Positions 53,290-63,706 of a DNA stretch of 64,000 nt are shown piece after piece. The notes under the pieces are model-generated. The model was not told the DNA's origin. It saw only the letters and a program-made list of their open reading frames with translations, and did not search any database. The stretch lies in assembly GCA_031412915.1 (NCBI GenBank), contig JANODX010000062.1, forward strand, positions 7,734-71,733. Direction: 5' to 3'. The translations under genes were made by a program, and so were the position numbers. Numbering within the stretch: position 1 is the first letter of the stretch; each line of letters starts with the position of its first letter. This DNA comes from JAGNNV01 sp031412915. GTDB lineage: Bacteria > Acidobacteriota > Vicinamibacteria > Fen-336 > JAGNNV01.

Positions 53290-55610
53290 AGTGCGTGCGC
53301 GAAGATCTGAAGGCCCGGATCACGGACGTTCTCGTGGGTGAGGCCCAATCGTCGGTGAGGGAGCAGGTGTTCCTTCACCTCGAGGACTGCGCCTCGTGCC
53401 GGGAAGACCGGGACCGGATGGCGAAGGTGCTGGGACTCTTGAAGGAGGCTCCGCCCTGGGCGGCGGAGGGTGGCTTGGGCTCGCCGGCTGCGGACGTCGA
53501 CCGGTTGTCCGTGATTCAGCGTCAGAGGATCGAGAGCCTGGCCGGGCGACGGCCGTCGATCTCACCGGCCGGGAAGGCCTCGGGTCATTCCATCTCCTGG
53601 CTGGCCCTGGCTGCGAGTCTTTCGGCGGTGGGGATCGCCCTCGTGCTCGCCCGCCGAGGAAGCCAGATGCCACTCGAGGCGCCAGTCCCGAAGGCGACCG
53701 TGAGTTCAGTCAATCAGTTGCCTCAGGCTCCTGAAGCGCCCGTGTCGTTTCCCAAGTCTCCTGCGCTGGCCGAGCCGCAGTCGGTCACCACGCCGGCTGC
53801 GGCGCGGAGTCATGCTCCGGCCCGCGTGCGGGTGGCGCCCGAGGCGATGCGCGAGTTCGAGCGGCAGACGTGGCCGGGAGAACTGGGGCAGGCGATCGAG
53901 GAAACAAAGGCGGAGCCTAAGAAGAACGACGCCGGGAATGAGCTTCGCGATGAAGGCCGCGTCGCGGGAATGGCCGCCGGAGGAAGTCTCGGGGCCGAGG
54001 TTGCGGCCACACCACCGGCGCCTTCGGGAGCCCCGCCTTCGAAAGATGAAAGACTGCGGACGTCGGAGACCGTTGATGCGGCGGCGGAGTCTCCCGCGAT
54101 GGAGTCGCGGCCTTCACTTGGGAAGTCCAGGGAAAGCTACGCGGAGGCGGCCAAACGGAGCCAGGCCGAGGTCGACCGGGTTGGACCCGGCGGCCTCGTC
54201 GCGGAACCCGACCGGCGCGACCAGCCCGAGCCACCGCCCGCGCCGCGCGACATGTTCTTCGAATCGAAGGGCGCCAATCCCTTCGTCGTCACCGAAGAGG
54301 ATCCGCAGGCGACGTTCGGCCTCGATGTCGACACCGCCTCCTACACTCTCACGCGTAACTACCTGAATCGCGGCCTGCTGCCTCCCTCGGCCGCGGTGCG
54401 GGTGGAGGAGTTCATCAACTCCTTCCCGAACAACGTCGCGGCCGACCGCGGCGGCGACAGCCCGTCGGCCTTCGCGGTTCGAGTCGACGGTGCGCCCCAT
54501 CCCCTCCACGCGGGCTTCCACATTCTTCGCGTGGCCATGAAGGCGAGGGAGGTCGACCCCCGCGAACGAAAGGCCGCGCACCTCACCTTCGTGATCGACG
54601 TATCCGGTTCGATGGCGGCGGAGAACCGTCTCGGCCTGGTGAAGCGGAGCCTCGCCCTCCTGGTCGACAAGCTCGACGAACGCGACACCATCGGCGTTGT
54701 GGTCTACGGCACGACGGGACGGCGGGTGCTGCCGCCGACCTCGGTTCGGAACCGTGATCGAATCATGGCGGCGATCGACCGGTTGCGGCCCGAAGGCTCC
54801 ACCAACCTCCAGGACGGCCTCGACCTTGGTTACGAGATGGCGATGGAGTCGTTCACGCGCGGGGCGAGCAACCGGGTGGTGCTGTGCACCGACGGCGTCG
54901 CCAACACCGGGGAGACCGAGGCCGGCACCCTGCTCTCGCGCATAAGGCGCGAAGCGAAGCGAGGCATCGACATGATGGCGCTCGGTTTCGGCATGGGCAA
55001 CTACAACGATGCCCTGTTGCAGCGCCTGGCCGACGAAGGCAATGGCCAGTACGCGTACATCGACGACCTGGGCGAGGCCCGCGCGTTCTTCCTGCGCAGG
55101 CTCACGAGCGTCCTCGAGGTGGTGGCGCGGGACGCGAAAGCGCAGGTCGAGTTCAACCCCGCGCGGGTCGAGCGGTATCGGCTTCTCGGCTACGAGAAGC
55201 GCGACATCGCGGATCGCGACTTCCGAAACGACGCGGTCGATGCCGGCGAGATCAACTCGGGCCACAGCGTCACCGCCCTCTTCGAGGTGAAGCTCACGGG
55301 GGGCCCGGGTTCGGGGAAGATCGGCGTCGCGCGCATCCGCTATAAGACCGGACCGAGGAGCGAGGGCGTCGAGTTCTCCAGAGAGATCGTGGACGCAGCG
55401 GTGGCGCGGAGTTTCGACCAGGCGTCGCCCGCCTTCCGCACCGCCTTCGTCGCCGCGCGTTTCGCGGAGCATCTGCGGAAGAGCTCTTGGGTGAACGGCG
55501 AGTCGCTGGCATCGCTGCAGTCTCTCGCCGACGAGCTGCCCGAGGCCCCACAGACGAACGAACTGGCCGACCTCATTCGGAAGGCCGCGAGACTGAGCCG
55601 AGACAGGTAG
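53286..55610 (+). CDS. Anti-sigma zinc finger fused to a YfbK-type von Willebrand factor A protein
   Basis: 774 residues. The first 40 residues hold C3 and H31xxxC35xxC38 (HLEDCASC), the anti-sigma zf-HC2 pattern; one membrane helix lies at about 101-121 (SISWLALAASLSAVGIALVLA). A long Pro/Ala/Glu linker follows, then a YfbK-type N-terminal region (ATFGLDVDTASYTLTRNYL) and a vWA domain with MIDAS DVSGSM (about 438-443), and a DUF3520-like C-terminus. The vWA part would be outside the cytoplasm. Translationally coupled to the sigma factor, so the vWA domain could sense a partner and control sigma release. Confidence 0.87.
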   Translation: MKCVREDLKARITDVLVGEAQSSVREQVFLHLEDCASCREDRDRMAKVLGLLKEAPPWAAEGGLGSPAADVDRLSVIQRQRIESLAGRRPSISPAGKASGHSISWLALAASLSAVGIALVLARRGSQMPLEAPVPKATVSSVNQLPQAPEAPVSFPKSPALAEPQSVTTPAAARSHAPARVRVAPEAMREFERQTWPGELGQAIEETKAEPKKNDAGNELRDEGRVAGMAAGGSLGAEVAATPPAPSGAPPSKDERLRTSETVDAAAESPAMESRPSLGKSRESYAEAAKRSQAEVDRVGPGGLVAEPDRRDQPEPPPAPRDMFFESKGANPFVVTEEDPQATFGLDVDTASYTLTRNYLNRGLLPPSAAVRVEEFINSFPNNVAADRGGDSPSAFAVRVDGAPHPLHAGFHILRVAMKAREVDPRERKAAHLTFVIDVSGSMAAENRLGLVKRSLALLVDKLDERDTIGVVVYGTTGRRVLPPTSVRNRDRIMAAIDRLRPEGSTNLQDGLDLGYEMAMESFTRGASNRVVLCTDGVANTGETEAGTLLSRIRREAKRGIDMMALGFGMGNYNDALLQRLADEGNGQYAYIDDLGEARAFFLRRLTSVLEVVARDAKAQVEFNPARVERYRLLGYEKRDIADRDFRNDAVDAGEINSGHSVTALFEVKLTGGPGSGKIGVARIRYKTGPRSEGVEFSREIVDAAVARSFDQASPAFRTAFVAARFAEHLRKSSWVNGESLASLQSLADELPEAPQTNELADLIRKAARLSRDR

Positions 55611-55612
55611 GG

Positions 55613-55835
55613 GCTTCGACACTTCGACGAGCTCAGTGCGGGCAGGCTCAGCCACCGATGGAGCTCAGGTCCCTGAGCTGGTCGGTCCCTGAGCTGGTCG
55701 AAGGGACCCCACAACACGATCGCCGGTGGCTTCGACGGGGCTCAGCCACCGATGGAGCTCGGGTCCCTGAGCTTGCCTGCGCTTTCGACGAGCTCAGTGC
55801 GGGCAGGCTCAGCGCAGACGGGCTCAGGGACCGGT
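55613..55835. repeat. Cluster of imperfect palindromic repeats
   Basis: Contains TTCGACGAGCTCAGTG, CTGAGCTGGTCGAAGG and TTCGACGGGGCTCAGCC cores, the second next to a truncated CTGAGCTGGTCGG copy. Together with 55836-56017 this is a 407-bp gap after the anti-sigma gene; the remainder holds an 8-bp inverted pair around CTCCCCGG but no gene. Confidence 0.8.
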
Positions 55836-56017
55836 CGATTTCGACCCGGGCGGAGGGCCGCAACGGTTGCGGGTCCGGCGAGTCCGGGGGCGCAGGTCCT
55901 TCGCCGACGAAACCCTTCCGCCCCTCCAAGGCGCTGTTGTCGGCCTCCCCGGAGGGTGGGGAGGGGCCAAAGCACCTCTGGCACTGGGTTTGCTGCATCC
56001 TTGATCGGAGGCGCCAA

Positions 56018-57010
56018 ATGGCCGCAGCCCGTCCCCGCGTCGAACGCATCCTCATCCCGACGGATTTCTCGCCGTTTTCGGTTCGAGCCCTTCGCCACGC
56101 CCTGGCCTTGACCCGGAAGTTCAAAGCGCGCCTCAAAGTTCTGCATGTTGTCCCGTGTGTGTTTCCCGCCGGCGATTCTTTGTATTCCTCCGCTCCGTGG
56201 CTCATGACTCCGGAGATACGGCTTCGGGCCGAGGAGGAGATGCGCAAGTTCCTGGCCCCTGTCCGCGAGGCCCGCCTCGACCATGAAACGGAAATGCGGG
56301 AAGGCGACCCCTGGCGCGAAATCGCGGGAGTCGCGGAAGAGATGTCCGCGGACCTCGTGGTCCTCGGCACCCATGGCCGCGGCGGGTTGGAGCGTCTCTT
56401 CCTGGGTTCGGTGGCCGAGAAACTGATCCGCCGTCTGCCCTGCTCCGTGCTGACCATTTGCCACGAGGAAGGACGGACGTGGGAAGCCCCCGGGCTTCTG
56501 ACTCGCATCCTCTGCGCGACCGACTTCTCGGAGACCTCGTCGGAGGCCCTGTCGTTCGCCCTGGCTCTGGCCGACGGGAAAGACGCCCGGGTGACGCTCC
56601 TCAACGCGATCGAGAGCATCCCGGACACTCGCGAGCCGAGCCACCTGGGATTCCCTGACCTTCAGCCCCTGCGCGAAGATCTCGATCGGATGGCGCGCGA
56701 ACGTCTCGCCAAGGCCATCGGCGACGCCGGGGAAACGGGCGGAAGAGCCGAGCCTCGCGTGGCCTTCGGCCGCGCCTACCAGGAGATCCTGCGGGTGGCC
56801 GCGGAGGAAAGGGCGGACCTCATCGTGATCGGCGCCCAGGGACATGGTCCGGTGGAGCATCTCCTCTCCGGGTCGAATGCCCAGCAGGTTGTCCGGAAGG
56901 CCACCTGCCCGGTCCTCACCGTCCGCCCTCCGCGGATCAGTGAGCGGCCCAAAGATGCCCGATCCCCTGGCCTCGTCCTGACTCCTGTGCCCCCGCCTGG
57001 AAAGAATTGA
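56018..57010 (+). CDS. Tandem universal stress protein
   Basis: 330 residues, start ATG 56018 with GGAGG 6 bases upstream. Two UspA domains: 1-150 and 165-315. Each keeps the ATP-binding G-2x-G-9x-G(S) motif: GTHGRGGLERLFLGS and GAQGHGPVEHLLSGS. USPs of this type bind ATP and respond to stress. The next gene lies 13 bp downstream and is a CBS protein. A second tandem USP follows at 57772. Confidence 0.93.
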   Translation: MAAARPRVERILIPTDFSPFSVRALRHALALTRKFKARLKVLHVVPCVFPAGDSLYSSAPWLMTPEIRLRAEEEMRKFLAPVREARLDHETEMREGDPWREIAGVAEEMSADLVVLGTHGRGGLERLFLGSVAEKLIRRLPCSVLTICHEEGRTWEAPGLLTRILCATDFSETSSEALSFALALADGKDARVTLLNAIESIPDTREPSHLGFPDLQPLREDLDRMARERLAKAIGDAGETGGRAEPRVAFGRAYQEILRVAAEERADLIVIGAQGHGPVEHLLSGSNAQQVVRKATCPVLTVRPPRISERPKDARSPGLVLTPVPPPGKN

Positions 57011-57023
57011 TGGAGAAACACCC

Positions 57024-57587
57024 ATGACCCGCCTGATGACTCAAAACAAGAAGACGTCCCCCGGGCCGGAAACGCTCGAGAAGCCGCGACCGGCGGAGCC
57101 AAAGACCGCCAGGGTCGAGGACATCATGACCATTGACGTGGTCTCCGTGCGTCCCGACGCGTCGGTCGGACGCATCGCTCGCCTGATGCACGAGAAGGCC
57201 ATCAGCGGGGTACCGGTGGTCGACGAGGGGCGACGGTTGCTCGGCATGGTGACCGATCTCGACCTCATCATCCGCAATACCCGCATCGAGCCGCCGGCCT
57301 TCTTCCCGATCCTCGATGGGGGGATCCCCCTCGAGACCACGAAGCACTTCAAGAAGCGCATCCAGCACATGGTGGGAACCACGGCGCGAGACGTAATGAC
57401 CGAACAGGTCCTGACCATCGGTCCCGAAGTGGCGATCGAAACCCTGGCCGACCTGATGGTCAAGCGTCATGTCAACATGGTGCCGGTGGTCGAATTCGGG
57501 CGCCTCGTCGGAGTCGTGGCCAGGGCCGACGTCATCCAGTGGATGGTGCGCGACGAAGACTGGTCGGCCCCGAACCCCGCTTCCTGA
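57024..57587 (+). CDS. CBS-pair protein
   Basis: 187 residues. A charged N-terminus (30 residues) is followed by two CBS motifs: DIMTIDVVSVRPDASVGRI..SGVPVVDEG and DVMTEQVLTIGPEVAIET..VNMVPVVEFGRLVGVVARAD. CBS pairs bind adenine nucleotides. No enzyme or transporter domain is attached. It lies between two tandem USPs in the same orientation, so a shared adenylate-sensing role is a reasonable inference. Confidence 0.9.
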   Translation: MTRLMTQNKKTSPGPETLEKPRPAEPKTARVEDIMTIDVVSVRPDASVGRIARLMHEKAISGVPVVDEGRRLLGMVTDLDLIIRNTRIEPPAFFPILDGGIPLETTKHFKKRIQHMVGTTARDVMTEQVLTIGPEVAIETLADLMVKRHVNMVPVVEFGRLVGVVARADVIQWMVRDEDWSAPNPAS

Positions 57588-57771
57588 AAAGGCCGGGGCG
57601 TCCGGGCGTCCCGCAAGGCTTGCGGCTCGGCGCGCACGTCCTTCGTGGCCGAACGCGTCGGACCGCATCCACTTCGAGACCAGTCCTGAAGTCCATGGCC
57701 GTTGGGTGCTACAGGCGGGACCCCGGCGCTTGGCATCCTGATTGCTGCTCAAGAGGAATGCGAGGTGACTT

Positions 57772-58737
57772 ATGGCTACGACTTCCCCCATCGAGCGGAT
57801 CCTCTGCCCGACCGATTTCTCTCCATTCTCAGGTCTCGCCTTTCGTCACGCTCTGGCCCTGACTCAGCGGTTTGGCGCGCGTCTGAAGGTCCTTCACGTC
57901 GTTCCTTCGGTGGTTCCGATGCGCGATTCGGCCTTTCTGGAAACCTCCTGGCTCAACATGGCCCCCGAGTTGCGCCGGTACGCTGAGGAGGAGATGCATC
58001 GCTTCCTGGCGCCCGCGCGCGAAGTGCATGTCGATCACGAGATCGAACACCGGGCCGGCGAACCCTGGCGCGAGATCCTGTCCTCGGCGAACGAAATGCC
58101 CGCGGACCTCGTGGTTCTGGGGACTCACGGGAGGAGCGGGTTCGAACACCTCTTCCTGGGGTCGGTCGCCGAGACACTGATCTCGCGCCTGCCCTGCTCG
58201 GTGCTGACCGTCGGCCACGAGGAGGGGCGATCCTGGGAGGCCCCTGGACTTCTGAGTCGCATCCTCTGCGCCACCGATTTCTCCAGCACATCGGCGGAAG
58301 CCCTGAAGTTCAGCCTGGCCCTGGCCCGGGCCAGCAGCGCCCAGGTGACGCTTCTTAACGTCATAGAAAACGTTCCGGAGATGGGCGAGCCGACCTACTT
58401 CTCGGTTCCCGAACTGGAGCCGATCCGGCAGGAGCACGAAAGACTGGCCCGCGAGCGGCTTCATAAAGCTATCGCCGACGTAGGGGAAGCGGGATCGTCG
58501 ATCTCGCCGCGCACCGTGGTCGGCCGCGCCTACAAGGAGATCCTCAGGATCGCGGTGGAGGAGAGGGCGGACGCGATCGTCATCGGAGCCCAGGGTCACG
58601 GTCCGCTCGAGCACCTGCTGTTCGGGTCGAACGCGCTGCACGTCGTCCGAAGGGCCAGTTGCCCGGTGTTCATCGCCCGCCCGCTCGCGGCCAGGCCGAA
58701 GTCGAGCGACGTCCGGCCCCTCGCGGCGACGGCATAA
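57772..58737 (+). CDS. Tandem universal stress protein (second copy)
   Basis: 321 residues from ATG 57772. Two UspA domains with the ATP motifs GTHGRSGFEHLFLGS and GAQGHGPLEHLLFGS. It is closely similar to the protein at 56018-57010 along the whole length (both begin with VERILIPTDFSPFS- or IERILCPTDFSPFS-like strands), pointing to a local duplication on both sides of the CBS gene. A 184-bp gap without a gene precedes it. Confidence 0.93.
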   Translation: MATTSPIERILCPTDFSPFSGLAFRHALALTQRFGARLKVLHVVPSVVPMRDSAFLETSWLNMAPELRRYAEEEMHRFLAPAREVHVDHEIEHRAGEPWREILSSANEMPADLVVLGTHGRSGFEHLFLGSVAETLISRLPCSVLTVGHEEGRSWEAPGLLSRILCATDFSSTSAEALKFSLALARASSAQVTLLNVIENVPEMGEPTYFSVPELEPIRQEHERLARERLHKAIADVGEAGSSISPRTVVGRAYKEILRIAVEERADAIVIGAQGHGPLEHLLFGSNALHVVRRASCPVFIARPLAARPKSSDVRPLAATA

Positions 58738-58755
58738 GGGAACAGCGCAAATCGA

Positions 58756-58922
58756 AGCGTCGAAGTGCGGACCCTGAGCTCGCCGAAGGGACCTGACGGG
58801 ATGGACGTACGACGGACCCTGAGCTGGTCGAAGGGACCCACGAGACAGACGACGCCGGTGGCTTCGACAAGCTCAGCCACCGCTTGCTACGGACCCTGAG
58901 CTAGTCGAAGGGACCCTCGGCG
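58756..58922. repeat. Cluster of palindromic repeats
   Basis: Four cores: GAGCTCGCCGAAGG, GAGCTGGTCGAAGG, CTTCGACAAGCTCAGCC and GAGCTAGTCGAAGG, in alternating orientation. The cluster occupies most of the gap between the second USP and the GIY-YIG gene. Confidence 0.88.
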
Positions 58923-58953
58923 GCACGCGCTGGAACTACCCTCCTGCCCAGAG

Positions 58954-59235
58954 ATGGCCTACATGTACATCCTCGAATGCGCCGATGGCAGCTACTACAC
59001 CGGCAGCACGGTCGATCTCGAAAAGCGGCTATGGGAACACAACAACGATCTGGGCGCGAACTACACTCGGAAGCGAAAGCCGGTCAGGTTGCTCTATTGC
59101 GAGCCGTACGCCTCGGTCGAGGACGCGTTCCTTCGCGAAAAGCACGTTCAAGGCTGGAGCCGCCGCAAGAAGGAGGCGCTCATGTTCGGAGACCTGGCCC
59201 GCCTGGTCGAATTGGCGAAGGGCAACGGACCCTGA
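58954..59235 (+). CDS. GIY-YIG-type nuclease domain protein
   Basis: 93 residues. The core reads YMYILECADGSYYTGSTVDL..RLWEHNN, a GIY-YIG fold with the YTGST second motif and Arg and Glu/His downstream. Stand-alone proteins of this size (UPF0213-like) are common and uncharacterised. Their homologs usually end near LARLVELAK; here the stop codon is supplied by a palindromic repeat (GGACCCTGA), so the last few residues come from repeat sequence. Confidence 0.86.
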   Translation: MAYMYILECADGSYYTGSTVDLEKRLWEHNNDLGANYTRKRKPVRLLYCEPYASVEDAFLREKHVQGWSRRKKEALMFGDLARLVELAKGNGP

Positions 59236-59690
59236 GCTTGTCGAAGGGTCCTCACGCCACGGGGGCTTCGACGCTTCGACCGGCTCAGCGCAGGCCAGCT
59301 CAGCCACCGCTTGCAACGCGGACCCTGAGCTTGTCGAAGGGTCCTCACGGTCACGGGTGGCTTCGACGCTTCGACCGGCTCAGCGCAGGCCAGCTCAGCC
59401 ACCGTCTGCTAAGGACCCTGAGCTCGCCGAAGGGCCCGCCACCACGGTGGCTTCGACCAGCTCAGCCACCGTCTGCTACGGACCCTGAGCTGGTCGAAGG
59501 GTCCCACGGCCACGGTGGCTTCGACCGTTCGACGAGCTCACGGCATGCAGACTCAGCCACCGTTTGCTACGGTCCCTGAGCCGGTCGAAGGGTCCGCCGC
59601 CACGGTGGCTTCGACTGGCTCAGCCACCGACGCAACTCCGGTCCCTGAGCTTGTCGAAGGGCGGTCCCTGAGCTTGTCGAAGGGTCCGCC
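59227..59690. repeat. Dense alternating palindromic-repeat array
   Basis: About a dozen cores in 464 bp. Two forms alternate: GGACCCTGAGCNNGTCGAAG with outer arms GGACCC/GGGTCC, and GGTGGCTTCGACNNGCTCAG with outer arms GGTGGC/GCCACC. Spacers are short and repeat in part (TCACGGTCACGG, TGCTACGG). It fills the gap between the GIY-YIG and HD-GYP genes. Open frames across it are artefacts. Confidence 0.92.
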
Positions 59691-59695
59691 GTCGA

Positions 59696-61006
59696 TCAGG
59701 CCTCGCCCACCTCGACTTCGCCTCGCTCCACCAGGGCGGTGAGGGCCGCCGCGGCCGCGGGATCGAACTGCTTGCCGGCCAGTTCGCCGATCTCCCGCAA
59801 GACCTCGGCGGCCGGCCGCGGAACGCGGTAGGAGTGCCGGCTGGTCATCGTGTCGAAGGCTTCCACCAAACCGATGATGCGGGCTTCGATCGGAATCTCC
59901 TCGCCCGCGAGTCCTTCCGGATAGCCCTGACCATCGAAGCGCTCCTGATGATGGAGAACCATCGGAGCCAGATCGCTCCAAAGAGTGATCGGTTCAATCA
60001 TCTCGTAACCGAAGCGAGCGTGTTCGCGATAGCGCTCCTGGCTCATCACACCGCCGTCACTCAGGCGCAGCATGCCGATGTCGTGAAGGAGAGCGGCGAA
60101 GAACAGGCGCTCGCACCGGGCGGAGTCGAGGCCCATCTCCCGCCCCACCGCCACCGCGTAGTGGGCGACCCGCCGCGAATGCCCGGGCTGATGGTTCGCA
60201 AAGCGGTCGAGCGCTCCCACCAACAACTGGGTGACGTGGGTAAAGAAGTTCTTCTCGGATTCGATCAGATACGCGTTATCGATCGTGATCCCGGCTTGCC
60301 GCGCGAGGCTCAAAAGCAGGTCGAGATCCGCCTGGCCGAAGCGGTCGTCCTGGCTGCGACGGACACAGACCACGACACCCGCGGTTCGGCCCGGGGCGAG
60401 AAGGGGCGCGGCCAGAAGCGAACCGAGATTCCCGAAACCCTCGACCGCACCTGCCAGATCCGCGGCCGCGAGATCCTCCTCGTCGATGAGCGCGCCCTTC
60501 GGATCGCGGCGCACCCGCTCTGCCAGAGCCATCAGGGCCGCCCGGTGACGTTCCAGGATCCGCTCCGCGCCTTCGCCGATACATTTCGGCGCCGAAGTCG
60601 CCTGCCGGGGATCGGGCTCGAAGAGCAGCAGCCCCGCGGACGCCGAGCACAAGGCGACGCTCGAGGCCAGGGTTTCCTTGGCGATGGTGTCGACAAATCC
60701 GCTGCTGGTGAGCGAGTGAGTGGCCGCCACCAGGGAACGCAGCCGCTCGTTCCGCGCTGCCATCTCCGCGGTCGCCTCGCGGGTGGCGTGACGAAGAGCA
60801 AAGAACGAGACCAGCACCAGAAGTGCGGTGAAGAGGATCGCCGCCTGGAACCCCGCCCCCTCGCTGGTCTGGGGCATCACGAATTCGCGCCCGGCCAGGG
60901 CCAGAAGACCGAGGGGCACGACGGACGCCAGGAAGAACACGACGAAGGCGCGATGGCCAAACGTCTGCGACATCAGCGACAGCGGTGAAAGGCGTTTCTT
61001 CCTCAT
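59696..61006 (-). CDS. Membrane GAF/HD-GYP protein
   Basis: 436 residues. Two hydrophobic helices at about 20-40 and 53-71, a GAF-like domain (about 90-245), and an HD-GYP domain (about 255-436) with HD in LLHDIGMLRLSD, HH in VLHHQERFDGQGYPEGL and downstream H..K..DP residues. HD-GYP proteins hydrolyse c-di-GMP to GMP. The membrane anchor plus GAF domain suggests signal-controlled degradation, which complements the two GGDEF proteins. Stop lies next to the repeat array. Confidence 0.9.
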   Translation of the reverse strand: MRKKRLSPLSLMSQTFGHRAFVVFFLASVVPLGLLALAGREFVMPQTSEGAGFQAAILFTALLVLVSFFALRHATREATAEMAARNERLRSLVAATHSLTSSGFVDTIAKETLASSVALCSASAGLLLFEPDPRQATSAPKCIGEGAERILERHRAALMALAERVRRDPKGALIDEEDLAAADLAGAVEGFGNLGSLLAAPLLAPGRTAGVVVCVRRSQDDRFGQADLDLLLSLARQAGITIDNAYLIESEKNFFTHVTQLLVGALDRFANHQPGHSRRVAHYAVAVGREMGLDSARCERLFFAALLHDIGMLRLSDGGVMSQERYREHARFGYEMIEPITLWSDLAPMVLHHQERFDGQGYPEGLAGEEIPIEARIIGLVEAFDTMTSRHSYRVPRPAAEVLREIGELAGKQFDPAAAAALTALVERGEVEVGEA

Positions 61007-61045
61007 CCGCTGAAAGTGTACCCCTTCTGTTCCCGCGATTGCTTC

Positions 61046-61072
61046 GGACCCTGAGCCGGTCGAAGGGTTCCT
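61046..61072. repeat. Single palindromic repeat copy
   Basis: CGGACCCTGAGCCGGTCGAA followed by GGGTTCC, one isolated unit in the gap between the HD-GYP gene and the VapB-like gene. Confidence 0.85.
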
Positions 61073-61113
61073 TCAGGAGGATCGCGACGATCGCCGGCCT
61101 TCCACGATCATGG

Positions 61114-61383
61114 CTAAACGCCGGCCTTCCCATAGCCGAGAATCCGTTCCTTCTCCGCCTTCGTCGTCTTTCGCCGCGCCTTGCCGCTGAGTTCCGGCCA
61201 GAGTTCATTCTCGAGAAGCCTCCGCACCCGCGCCCACCGCTCCTCGCGAGCGGCGGGGACGACGAGCCGAAGGCGACGCTCGTGCAGCGCCTTGCGTATC
61301 GCCTCGGTCTTGGTCTCGCCCATCCGCAGGGCGATCTCCGCGGCCATCTCCTCGATGGCGGCGTCCTTGATGATCAGTGCCAT
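61114..61383 (-). CDS. VapB-like antitoxin without adjacent toxin
   Basis: 89 residues from ATG 61383 (the upstream TTG at 61389 is possible). MALIIKDAAIEEMAAEIA followed by MGETKTEAIRKAL matches Rv0623-like VapB antitoxins; the C-terminal half is basic. VapB normally precedes vapC with a short overlap, but downstream lie a repeat unit and then the HD-GYP gene, with no PIN-domain frame. It may be a lone regulator or a decayed module. Confidence 0.75.
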   Translation of the reverse strand: MALIIKDAAIEEMAAEIALRMGETKTEAIRKALHERRLRLVVPAAREERWARVRRLLENELWPELSGKARRKTTKAEKERILGYGKAGV

Positions 61384-61413
61384 GTCCAAGCGTCTCTCGT
61401 AGAAGGTATCGCG

Positions 61414-62691
<1,278 letters not shown>

Positions 62692-62755
62692 GGGGAATTG
62701 GGTGACGGGAGTCTAGCGAACTGGCGCCGGCTCTCTCACACCGAGCCTGCCAAGC

Positions 62756-63205
62756 GTCGAAGCCGGTCCCTGTGCCTGCCTGCGCTGAGCTTGTCGAAGC
62801 GTCGAAGGGACCGGACGACCGAGATGCCGGTGGCTTCGACCAGCTCAGCCACCGGTTGCTACGGACCCTGAGCCTGTCGAAGGGTCCCGACGGGACGGTG
62901 GCTTCGACCCGCTCAGCCACCGCCTTGCTGTGGACCCTGAGCTCGGTAGGAGGGTGGTCCCTGAGCCAGTCGAAGGGACCGGACGACACAGACGACGGTG
63001 GCTTCGACAGGCTCAGCCACCGCGTTGCGACGGACCCTGAGCTCGGTAGGAGGGTGGTCCCTGAGCCAGTCGAAGGGTCCTGACGGGACGGGGGCTTCGA
63101 CAGGCTCAGCCACCGCGTTGCAACGGACCCTGAGCCAGTCGAAGGGTCCTGACGGGACGGGGGCTTCGACACGCTCAGCCACCGTTTGCGTCGGTCCCTG
63201 AGCTT
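62756..63205. repeat. Dense alternating palindromic-repeat array upstream of tyrS
   Basis: Ten or so cores over 450 bp, again alternating CTGAGCNNGTCGAAGG and CTTCGACNNGCTCAGCC. Several units are duplicated with their spacers (e.g. around 62952-63075 the block GCTCGGTAGGAGGGTGGTCC occurs twice). The whole 62692-63379 gap is 688 bp; 63206-63379 holds no supportable gene. Confidence 0.92.
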
Positions 63206-63379
63206 GCGCAACGCGCGTGTTCGTACCCATCGACCGCGACTCGTTGTCGAACTGAATGAAGCTGTTGATCTGCAGGTCGGGAGAGAGGTTCGCCGCGCCT
63301 ACTCGCCGAACAACGGCGGCGTGGGCCGCCCGCATCGCGGGCAGTCGTTGAGGCGCGCTTTGCAGGTGAACGCCCTGTG

Positions 63380-63685
63380 TTACGCGGCGCCGCGCTGAGG
63401 CATGGGGGAACACTTGACCGCGACCTTGACTCCGGCCCGAGCGAGCATGTCCACGAGCGAGTCGATGCCGAAGAGATCGATGCGCCCTCGCACCAGGTCG
63501 CTGATGCGAGGTTGGGTCACACCCAGCAACAGAGCCGCCTTGGCCTGAGTCAACCCCCGGTCCCGGATCAGCTTGTGGATGGCGAACATCAGAGTCGAGC
63601 GCACTTCGAGGTGCGCCGCCTCCTCGGAGTCGAATCCGAGGTCGACGAAAACGTTGCCGCTGGAAGGAGTGATCTGGCTTTTCAT
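63380..63685 (-). CDS. XRE-family antitoxin (HigA-like)
   Basis: 101 residues from ATG 63685 with AGGA upstream. A helix-turn-helix domain (about 35-90) reads LTQAKAALLLGVTQPRISDL and RGRIDLFGIDSLVDMLARAG. Such XRE proteins pair with a Gp49/HigB-type RelE-fold toxin encoded immediately upstream, and remnants of such a toxin are present there (63707-63883). It probably still regulates its own promoter. Confidence 0.82.
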   Translation of the reverse strand: MKSQITPSSGNVFVDLGFDSEEAAHLEVRSTLMFAIHKLIRDRGLTQAKAALLLGVTQPRISDLVRGRIDLFGIDSLVDMLARAGVKVAVKCSPMPQRGAA

Positions 63686-63706
63686 GGTAGTCCTGGCTCC
63701 TGCTGG

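Noticed and set aside
59227..59690. Possible CRISPR array
   Set aside because: Units are imperfect palindromes in alternating orientation with short, partly repeated spacers, and no cas genes are present.
62756..63205. Small open frames with LSLSKG or PEPVEGS peptides
   Set aside because: They are translations of the palindromic repeats and carry no conserved domain.
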